Assembly (NCBI GenBank): GCA_910578735.1
Contig: CAJTSQ010000002.1
Coordinates: 62,001 to 126,000, forward strand
DNA length: 64,000 nt
Direction: 5' to 3'
DNA from: an uncultured Oscillospiraceae bacterium
GTDB taxonomy: Bacteria; Bacillota; Clostridia; Oscillospirales; Oscillospiraceae
The position numbers and the translations under genes were made by a program. Below, one piece after another: positions 55,545 to 64,000 of the stretch (positions within the stretch are counted from its first letter, which is position 1; each line of letters begins with the position of its first letter). Below the pieces are notes generated by a model. It ran no database searches. It was not told the origin of the DNA and saw only the letters and a program-made list of their open reading frames with translations.

Positions 55545-55682
55545 GGAATCCCCCAGTCACCGCCTGCGGCGGTGCCAGCCCCCTTTTGCAAGGGGGCCTT
55601 TGGAGGAAACCTGAAACGTTCAGAGGAGCAAAAAGCCCCCCTTGCTAGAGGGGGGAGGGCCGCGAAGCGGCGGGGGGATTCC
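55545..55682 (+). repeat. Interspersed palindromic repeat, copy B, in the secA leader
   Basis: About 138 bp beginning GGAATCCCCCAGTCACCGCC and ending GGCGGGGGGATTCC, so the ends are themselves inverted (GGAATCCCCC / GGGGGATTCC). Contains CCCCCTTTTGCAAGGGGG and CCCCCCTTGCTAGAGGGGGG hairpins. Same family as copy A at 12389-12525, inverted. Lies between the secA promoter and the RBS GAGAGGTG (55694-55701), so it is transcribed. Confidence 0.88.
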
Positions 55683-55710
55683 AAAATACAACCGAGAGGT
55701 GTTTTACACA

Positions 55711-58467
<2,757 letters not shown>

Positions 58468-58501
58468 AAACTCCCCCTCCTCCGGCAACGCCGAATCCGA
58501 A

Positions 58502-58536
58502 AAAATCAGGTCGAGTGTCATACTCGACCTGATTTT
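58502..58536 (+). terminator. Terminator of secA
   Basis: AAAATCAGGTCGAGT, GTCAT loop, ACTCGACCTGATTTT: 15-bp perfect stem with a T-rich end. Confidence 0.93.
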
Positions 58537-58570
58537 AGTCTATCAATACCAAAGCTATAGATTAAAGCAA

Positions 58571-58596
58571 CGGGCCGGGGCGTTTGCCCCGGCCCG
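58571..58596 (-). terminator. Probable terminator of the chemoreceptor gene
   Basis: CGGGCCGGGGC, four-base loop, GCCCCGGCCCG: 11-bp GC stem, followed on the minus strand by TTGCTTTAATC, a weak T-tract. Confidence 0.65.
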
Positions 58597-58617
58597 AACG
58601 TTATGAGGTCGGAATGC

Positions 58618-60291
58618 TTACCAGCGGCCCTCCTGCCGTAATTGGAAGGCACTGACCAGACGCTGAAACAGGCTGGCCTGGGAGGACAGCTCCTCACTGG
58701 CGGCGGCACACTCCTCGCTGGTGGCGGAGTTGGTCTGGACCACGGCGGAAATCTGGTCAATCCCCTCGGTGACCTGGGTAATGGCGGTGGTCTGACTCTC
58801 TACAGCCTCCACAACAATGGACATCTTTTCGGTCACACCGCCGGCGCTCTCGCTGGTGCGGGCCAGGGCTTGGGTGACCTTCTCTACCACGTCGCTGCCC
58901 TCATTGACAGAAGCAATAGAACTCTCAATCAGATCCTTGGTGGCCTTAGCGGCCTCGTCGGACTTGTTGGCCAGGTTGCGCACCTCATCGGCCACTACGG
59001 CAAAGCCCTTGCCGGCGGTTCCCGCCCGGGCAGCCTCTACGGCGGCGTTCAGGGCTAGGATATTGGTCTGGAACGCAATGTTCTCAATGGTGGCGATAAT
59101 CTTGGAAATCTCCTCGGAGGAGGTAGAAATTTTTTCCATCGCCGTATTGAGCTGGGCGACATACTCCACGCTGATGCCCAGCTGCGCACCCGCCTGCTCC
59201 ACAAACTGCCCGGCCTCCCGAGTGGCCTGGGCGGTCTTCTGGGCGTTTGTGGCAATCTCGTTGACGGTTGCGGAGAGTTCCTCCACGGAGCTGGCCTGCT
59301 CGGTGGCCCCCTGGGCCAGGGATTGGGCGCTGTTGGACACCTGATCGGAGCCGGAGGCCACCTGCTCCGCGCTGGTCTTGATCTGGCTCATGGTGTTGTT
59401 CAGATTGGATGTAATGTTGTCCAGGGAACGCTTGATAGAGGTAAAATCGCCCACATAGTCCTGCTGGACGTTATTGGTCAAATCGCCGTTGGCAATGGAA
59501 TTCAGCACACTGGAAATTTCTCCGATATAGGACCGCAGACACTGAATCGTCCCCCGGAAAATCTGGGCCAAATCGCCCACCTCATCGTTGGAATTGACAT
59601 GAATGACGATTTCCTCGCCGCTGGCCAGACCCAAATCGCCCTTCTCCAGCCGCTTGGCCACCTGGGTGATCTCGGCAAGGGGGGCGGACACGGTTTTCTT
59701 TAAGTAGGGGGTCATAATCATGATACACACAATGATGACGCCAACACTCACCAGGGAGGACATGATCACCGTCATAAAGGTCTGTCGGTTGGCCTCGGCG
59801 CTGGAGATGCCGGCAAAAATCAGGCCGTCCACCTTGCCGTCAGCGTCCCGGGTGGGGACGTAGGAGCAGAGATACTCCTCATCCAAAATGGTGGCTTTGC
59901 CCAGATAGGTCTGTCCCTGCTGGAGTATGGTGGAGGACAGGCTGGGGGACAGCTTGGTGCCAACCACCCGCTTGCCGTCCTGAATCACGGTGGTGTAAGC
60001 CCGGGTGTCGCCCTCAAAAATGGTAAATTCACAGTCCATGCGGCTCTTCAGGCCGTCCAGCAGCTGGTTCATATCGGTATCCTCGTCGGTCTGCTGCAAG
60101 AGGTAGGCCAGCATATTGGTGCCGTCAGTGCAGCGGTCCTTCAGCATTTTTGTAGTCAGGCTGCGGAACATGGTAACACACATCGTTACGGCAAAAATCA
60201 CCGATACCACCTGCATGATAACCACCATATTGCCAACCTTTTTGCCGATTCGTCTGTACTTTTTGCCTTTGGTTTGCTGAATCTTGTTCAT
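58618..60291 (-). CDS. Methyl-accepting chemotaxis protein
   Basis: 557 residues. Membrane helix 1 (~20-42), extracellular single-Cache-like sensor (~50-175), helix 2 (~178-200), HAMP (~203-255) and a signalling domain whose hairpin tip is EISKIIATIENIAFQTNILALNAAVEAARAGTAGKGFAVVADEVRNLANKS (quoted in part: IAFQTNILALNAAVEAARAG). It lacks a C-terminal CheR/CheB-docking pentapeptide. Indicates a chemosensory, possibly motile cell, though no che or fla genes are in this window. Has its own TTGCAA-17-TACAAT promoter. Confidence 0.95.
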   Translation of the reverse strand: MNKIQQTKGKKYRRIGKKVGNMVVIMQVVSVIFAVTMCVTMFRSLTTKMLKDRCTDGTNMLAYLLQQTDEDTDMNQLLDGLKSRMDCEFTIFEGDTRAYTTVIQDGKRVVGTKLSPSLSSTILQQGQTYLGKATILDEEYLCSYVPTRDADGKVDGLIFAGISSAEANRQTFMTVIMSSLVSVGVIIVCIMIMTPYLKKTVSAPLAEITQVAKRLEKGDLGLASGEEIVIHVNSNDEVGDLAQIFRGTIQCLRSYIGEISSVLNSIANGDLTNNVQQDYVGDFTSIKRSLDNITSNLNNTMSQIKTSAEQVASGSDQVSNSAQSLAQGATEQASSVEELSATVNEIATNAQKTAQATREAGQFVEQAGAQLGISVEYVAQLNTAMEKISTSSEEISKIIATIENIAFQTNILALNAAVEAARAGTAGKGFAVVADEVRNLANKSDEAAKATKDLIESSIASVNEGSDVVEKVTQALARTSESAGGVTEKMSIVVEAVESQTTAITQVTEGIDQISAVVQTNSATSEECAAASEELSSQASLFQRLVSAFQLRQEGRW

Positions 60292-60345
60292 ACTCTTAAC
60301 TCCATCCGTTAAAATTTCGTGAGGGGTATAAAACCCAGCCCACTA

Positions 60346-60374
60346 ATTGTAATGTGATTCAAGTTTTTTTGCAA
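60346..60374 (-). promoter_or_regulatory. Promoter of the chemoreceptor gene
   Basis: Minus strand TTGCAA (60374-60369), 17 bases, TACAAT (60351-60346). This is a housekeeping-type promoter, not a sigma-28 motility promoter. The remaining gap to 60534 holds no gene. Confidence 0.75.
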
Positions 60375-60534
60375 GCCCTTTTTTATTTTTCTTCAAAAGA
60401 TTCATCCGGTCCGAGGACCATTGAAAAGAGGGCTCTGACCGGCAGACCGGAATTATATATCAGCGCCGCCGTCTGAAGCAGCCTCAGGTGCATGGGAGCA
60501 AGAGGCAAAGCACCGTGTTTAAGTCCGCCATGCT

Positions 60535-61203
60535 TTAATGGACGCCCCCGGAAGATCTTGTAAGCTGCTGGACCAGTTCACTAATTTTGTTGTCTGCGGC
60601 CTGCTTGGCCAATCGGGTCGTCTCCTCACTGGTGGGGATATGGATGTCCTTCAGTGCATAGGGGTCGTTGAGCCGCAAGCCGGTGCCGGTGAGCATCGCC
60701 CGCACCTGGGTATAGGTCCACTGACGCTGGCCAGCCGGCATGTCGGCGTCGAAGTACTCGGTCCAGGAGCACTGGTATTTGGCGGCAAGGAAATTTAACT
60801 GGCTGGGCAGGTCCGTGCCCAGGGGGCTGTGCAGGGCCTCCTGATAGGCATCGGCGTAATAATCCTTGATGGCGCTCTCGGCGGTGTCCCGGAACTGCGT
60901 AACCTGGGAGACATAGGCGTCAAAATAGCTCTTGCACCAGATTTGCCCGTCAGGGTCCACTGCGGCGTTCCAGTTGACCTCCAGCTTCTGTTCACCCAGC
61001 TGCTCACGAACTTGAGCCATAAAATCCTCCGCGGTCATGCCGTTCAGGCCGGTGTCCGCAACGGCTTGACGGCCCTCCCGGGAAATTTCCATCTGGTCCT
61101 GGGATTGTTCTGTAATCTGGGCATCTTTTTTCTCTGTCTTGGCAAACTGGAATGATCTTAAAGACGAGATTTGCCCGGCCTGGGGATTCAATGTGACGCT
61201 CAT
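60535..61203 (-). CDS. Unknown 222-residue protein
   Basis: 222 residues, no signal peptide or membrane segment. Front part is polar with QDQMEISREGRQAVADTG, a style seen in flagellar-associated and export-substrate proteins of Clostridia, but I cannot place it in a family. Middle region has many aromatic residues (CKSYFDAYVSQVTQFRDTAE; QCSWTEYFDADMP). The tail is helical (ETTRLAKQAADNKISELVQQ). It lies alone on the minus strand, after rqcH and before the chemoreceptor. Confidence 0.65.
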   Translation of the reverse strand: MSVTLNPQAGQISSLRSFQFAKTEKKDAQITEQSQDQMEISREGRQAVADTGLNGMTAEDFMAQVREQLGEQKLEVNWNAAVDPDGQIWCKSYFDAYVSQVTQFRDTAESAIKDYYADAYQEALHSPLGTDLPSQLNFLAAKYQCSWTEYFDADMPAGQRQWTYTQVRAMLTGTGLRLNDPYALKDIHIPTSEETTRLAKQAADNKISELVQQLTRSSGGVH

Positions 61204-61298
61204 GTATATCCGCTCCTCTGTTCAAGATTATTGAATATATCGACAAGATGAGAAAATAATTAAGCGGCCGTTCCGGTAGGAAGCAGCCGCTTGACCTG

Positions 61299-63065
61299 TT
61301 ATTTCACCCTCAGCCGCTTGGCCAGCTCCCCGTCGGGGGTGACCTGGGCGGTCTCATAGGTGGTATAGATAACCATGCCGGGCCGGGCGCCCCCCGGCTT
61401 TTTTACATAGCGCACCGGGGTGTAGTCCACCGGCACCTTGCTGCTGTCCCGGGCCTGGGAGAACCAGGCGGCTAAAACTGCGGCCTCGTTCAGGCTCTGG
61501 AGGTCGGGCTGGCCCCCTTCGGTCCACAGGATGACGTGGGAGCCGTGGATTTTCTGGGTGTGAAACCAGATGTCCCCCTTGCCGGCCAGCTTGCAGGTGA
61601 GCAGGTCGTTCTGGCTGTTGTTCTTGCCCACCGAGATGCGCAGCCCGGCGGTTGACCTGAATTCCATAGGCTTGGAGCTTACCCGCCTGCCCCGGTCCTT
61701 GGCCTTGCCGGGGCGGCGGAGGTAGCCGGTATCTGCCAGCTCCTGGCGAATCTCCGTCAGATCCCGCTCCCCCTCGGCCAGGGAGATGTTCTCCAGCACG
61801 CTGTTCAGATAGTCCAGCTCCTGCCGGCCCTTTTCCAGCTGGATGGTGAGCATCTCCTCCGCCTTTTTGGCCCGGTTGTAGTCCTTGTAATATTTTGCGG
61901 CGTTCTGCTGGGGGGTGAGGAGGGGGTCCAGCCTGATCTCCACCTCTTTTCCTTCCGGGTCATAGAAGTCCGCCGCCCGGAGGCGGGCCATGCCCTTGGA
62001 CATCTGGTAAAAATTGCTGGTGAGGATGTCCCCCAGCTGACGCAGCCGGTCCCGGTCCTTTGTGGCGGCCAGCTCCTTCTCCTGGTTGGCGAGTTTCCGT
62101 TTGACCCGGTCCCGGGAATTGGTGACCGTTTTAATCAGGTCCTGCCCACGCTGCCGGATCCGGTCCTGACGCTCCCGCTGCTCAAAGAAGGCGTCCAGCA
62201 GAGGGGAAAAGGCGGGCCAGCGCTCCACCTGGGCGGAGCCCTCATACTGGTTCACTGGGAGGAAGGTAAAATCTTTGGGCCGCCCGTCCATCGACACCAT
62301 TGTTGGTGTATAGCAGTTTTCCTTCACGGAATCTTGCAGCTCCTCCAGACAGTCCAGCAATCTTCCCCGCCCCTCCTGGCCCAGGACGTTCAGCCGCACA
62401 TCGGTGGCCCCGCCGGCCCGGTGGGCCAGCTCCCGGCAGATGAGGGGGGACAGACCGCCAAAGGTGTCCAGCAGCCACTTGTCCGCCTGGGCCTCCGCCG
62501 GTGCGGCGGAGAGCAGCGCCTCCAATCTGTCCCGGTCTGCGGACAGGGGATTCTCCTTGCCGACGCTTGGGGGGAGGCGGTAAAACATCCCCGGCTGGAG
62601 AACCCGGCCAGCGGTGAGGTCGCCCCCGGTGTGGCGGATGCAGTCCAGGATGCGCCCCTCCCCTTCCAGCAGAATCAGGTTGGTTTTGTGGCTGATGGCC
62701 TCCAGCACCAGCCGGCGCTCCACCCGGTCGCCCAGCTCGTTCAGCGCCTCGAAGCGGAGGGTCGCCACCCGCTCCAGGGGAGTCTGGACGATCTCCAGCA
62801 GCCGGGCCCCGGAGAGGTGCTTGCGCAGCAGCATACAGAACATGGGGGGCTTCTCCGGGTTCTCCAGGGGCAGGGTGGTCAGGTGGAGCCGGGGGTGGGC
62901 CGGGTTGGCGGACAGCAGCAGCCGCACGTTCCCCGCCGCCGGGGAGCGCAGGGCCAGGATGACCTCGTCCCGCCCGGGCTGGTAGATTTTGTCCACCCGG
63001 GCCCCGGACAGGGCGGTATTCAGTTCGTTGATTACGCCGGACAGGCAAAGGGCGTCTAAGGGCAT
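61299..63065 (-). CDS. rqcH: Rqc2/NFACT protein RqcH
   Basis: 588 residues. NFACT-N domain starts PLDALCLSGVINELNTAL and includes GARVDKIYQPGRDEVILAL; helix-hairpin-helix region follows (~180-260), then a long coiled coil (~290-440) and the NFACT-R domain GKNNSQNDLLTCKLAGKGDIWFHTQ with GSHVILW (~490-515). RqcH binds stalled 50S subunits with peptidyl-tRNA and adds C-terminal alanine tails that mark the chains for degradation. Older literature calls the family FbpA (fibronectin-binding). Confidence 0.95.
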   Translation of the reverse strand: MPLDALCLSGVINELNTALSGARVDKIYQPGRDEVILALRSPAAGNVRLLLSANPAHPRLHLTTLPLENPEKPPMFCMLLRKHLSGARLLEIVQTPLERVATLRFEALNELGDRVERRLVLEAISHKTNLILLEGEGRILDCIRHTGGDLTAGRVLQPGMFYRLPPSVGKENPLSADRDRLEALLSAAPAEAQADKWLLDTFGGLSPLICRELAHRAGGATDVRLNVLGQEGRGRLLDCLEELQDSVKENCYTPTMVSMDGRPKDFTFLPVNQYEGSAQVERWPAFSPLLDAFFEQRERQDRIRQRGQDLIKTVTNSRDRVKRKLANQEKELAATKDRDRLRQLGDILTSNFYQMSKGMARLRAADFYDPEGKEVEIRLDPLLTPQQNAAKYYKDYNRAKKAEEMLTIQLEKGRQELDYLNSVLENISLAEGERDLTEIRQELADTGYLRRPGKAKDRGRRVSSKPMEFRSTAGLRISVGKNNSQNDLLTCKLAGKGDIWFHTQKIHGSHVILWTEGGQPDLQSLNEAAVLAAWFSQARDSSKVPVDYTPVRYVKKPGGARPGMVIYTTYETAQVTPDGELAKRLRVK

Positions 63066-63070
63066 GGGGA

Positions 63071-63418
63071 TTACCTCCCGTTGATGGTCTGAATCACTTC
63101 AATTTTGCCGGAAATGTGTCGGTTAAATTCCGCCAGGTCCCCAGCGGGAATCCAATACTCCTGGTGGAAGGAGCGGCCCACGGTCTGGACCTGATAGCGG
63201 GCTAGAAAGCTGTCGTCTACCTCAAAGCGGGTGACGTAGCCCTTGAAGCCGGAGGCCAGGTCTCTGGTGTTCCACTTGGAGGCGATTTCAGCGGCGTACT
63301 GCTGGTTGAGCACGGGATAAAAAATGGGCTGCTCCGGCAGGCGTGGCGGGAAGGAAGTGTATCCGCTTTCAGCAATCAAAGCAAGCTCCTGCGTTCCGAC
63401 AGGTCGGTATAAAATCAT
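63071..63418 (-). CDS. Small conserved protein, function unknown
   Basis: 115 residues starting ILYRPVGTQELALIAESGYTSFPPRLPEQPIFYPVL and containing KGYVTRFEVDDSFLARYQVQ and EYWIPAGDLAEFN (segments partly quoted). Similar proteins are often labelled ADP-ribosylation/crystallin J1 in databases, without real evidence. The layout (R-P-V-G, Y-P-V-L, W-I-P-A-x-D-L) hints at an ART-like fold, but this is speculative. ATGA overlap with mrnC; five bases before rqcH. Confidence 0.75.
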   Translation of the reverse strand: MILYRPVGTQELALIAESGYTSFPPRLPEQPIFYPVLNQQYAAEIASKWNTRDLASGFKGYVTRFEVDDSFLARYQVQTVGRSFHQEYWIPAGDLAEFNRHISGKIEVIQTINGR

Positions 63419-63825
63419 TGAGATACCTCCTCCATCATAACCGAAAACAGCTCATTCAGTCGTTCCGTCCGCCCCTGGAGGTAGAGCCAGCCGAACAGGG
63501 CCTCCAGGCCGGTGGCGGTCTGGTACTGGGCCCGGCTGGCGGCTTTGGGAACGGAGTGGGGGGCGGTGTTGCGGCCCCGGCGGAAGACGTCGGCCTCCTC
63601 GTCAGAGAGGAGGGGCTGAACCTTTTCAAACCGCTCCGCCTGGGCGGGGGCGGCCACGTATTTTACCGTAGCCCGGTGGAGGTCCTTGGCCTTGGCCTTG
63701 CCGCGGAGCACCAGCCAAGAGCGGACCATCACCTCATAGACCCCGTCCCCCAGGTGGGCCAGCCCCAGAGAGGACAGGGAGAGTAGGGCATCACGTTCAA
63801 TATTCAGGTGGAAGTAGTCGGTCAT
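63415..63825 (-). CDS. mrnC: Mini-ribonuclease III
   Basis: 136 residues from ATG 63825, AAGGGAG eight bases upstream. RNase III catalytic fold without a dsRNA-binding domain: LGLAHLGDGVYEVMVRSWL carries the catalytic Asp and Glu-Val, and the C-terminal YQTATGLEALFGWLYLQG holds the second acidic site. Processes 23S rRNA precursor ends. It usually follows cysS, expected beyond the window edge. Overlaps the next gene by four bases. Confidence 0.93.
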   Translation of the reverse strand: MTDYFHLNIERDALLSLSSLGLAHLGDGVYEVMVRSWLVLRGKAKAKDLHRATVKYVAAPAQAERFEKVQPLLSDEEADVFRRGRNTAPHSVPKAASRAQYQTATGLEALFGWLYLQGRTERLNELFSVMMEEVSQ

Positions 63826-64000
63826 ATCGGGAACTCCCTTCGGAAAGTGGCTTGATTCTATCATATTTTCGCGGAGATGGCAAGTAGGGGCCCCCTGCGG
63901 GGGTGGCCTAACTCGCATTTATTCGGCGCAGGGGCCGCCCTATGCCGTGTCCGCGCCGAACGGGAGGCAGCAAAAAAAATCGCCGCGAACGACATGATGT
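63826..64000. other. Right edge, no gene seen
   Basis: GC-rich with short inverted stretches (GGGGCCCCCTGCGGGGGTGG near 63890). No convincing gene or promoter before the window ends. It may belong to another intergenic repeat. Confidence 0.4.

Overview
The window looks like chromosome of a high-GC gut Firmicute of the class Clostridia, most likely Oscillospiraceae near Flavonifractor, Lawsonibacter or Oscillibacter. This is inferred from the rnfCDGEAB operon order, clostridial-type envelope proteins (DUF1385, DUF4358, YitT), a secreted stalk-domain protein, a GH112 phosphorylase operon, tandem glycine riboswitches and short palindromic intergenic repeats. I saw no rRNA, tRNA, CRISPR array, insertion sequence or prophage. 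Most DNA is dense, ordinary coding sequence. Many long antisense reading frames exist only because of the GC-rich codon usage.

Layout. 1-1.6 kb: 3' part of leuA. 1.6-4.9 kb: metal-resistance operon (ArsR/SmtB repressor, free HMA domain, methyltransferase, Zn/Cd-type P-ATPase) behind a consensus promoter and a perfect palindromic operator. 4.9-13.5 kb, minus strand: YitT protein, pgsA, rimO, an inserted BglII-like restriction-modification pair, recX, recA, an Imm1-like gene, prmC and a DUF1385 gene. 13.6-17.3 kb: lipoprotein, WalR/PhoP-type response regulator and histidine kinase. 17.4-22.4 kb: complete Rnf operon. 22.9-25.2 kb: secreted stalk protein and a class I aminotransferase. 25.2-30.7 kb: a dlt-like acylation operon (MBOAT, two near-duplicate SGNH proteins, adenylation enzyme, carrier protein). 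30.8-37.7 kb: import and phosphorolysis of galacto-/lacto-N-biose with a divergent AraC regulator. 37.7-43.1 kb: YgjV-GNAT protein, DUF4397 protein with tandem repeats, codB-codA, degV. 43.1-48.3 kb: envelope genes (SGNH hydrolase, lipoprotein, LPG-synthase-like protein, phosphoesterase-SH3 fusion, NlpC/P60 hydrolase). 48.3-52.2 kb: MATE exporter, RlmD-type methyltransferase, GNAT and a small partner gene. 52.2-55.4 kb: two AGCS amino-acid symporters under a tandem glycine riboswitch. 55.5-58.5 kb: secA, with an interspersed repeat in its leader. 58.6-64 kb: chemoreceptor, an unknown protein, rqcH, a small unknown gene and mrnC.

The signals most worth following are: (1) the dlt-like operon, which joins DltA/DltC-type activation to an AlgI-type MBOAT and duplicated SGNH proteins; (2) WalR-type TGTWAH-N5-TGTWAH boxes abutting or overlapping two promoters of envelope genes, with a WalR-like regulator encoded in the same window; (3) a recurrent extended -10 element (TRTGGTAYNNT) in about nine promoters; (4) the methyltransferase and separate HMA domain in the metal operon; (5) the BglII-family nuclease paired with an MT-A70 methyltransferase; (6) two inverted copies of a ~137-bp repeat, one inside the secA leader. 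All functional calls rest on reading motifs by eye; no database search was run.
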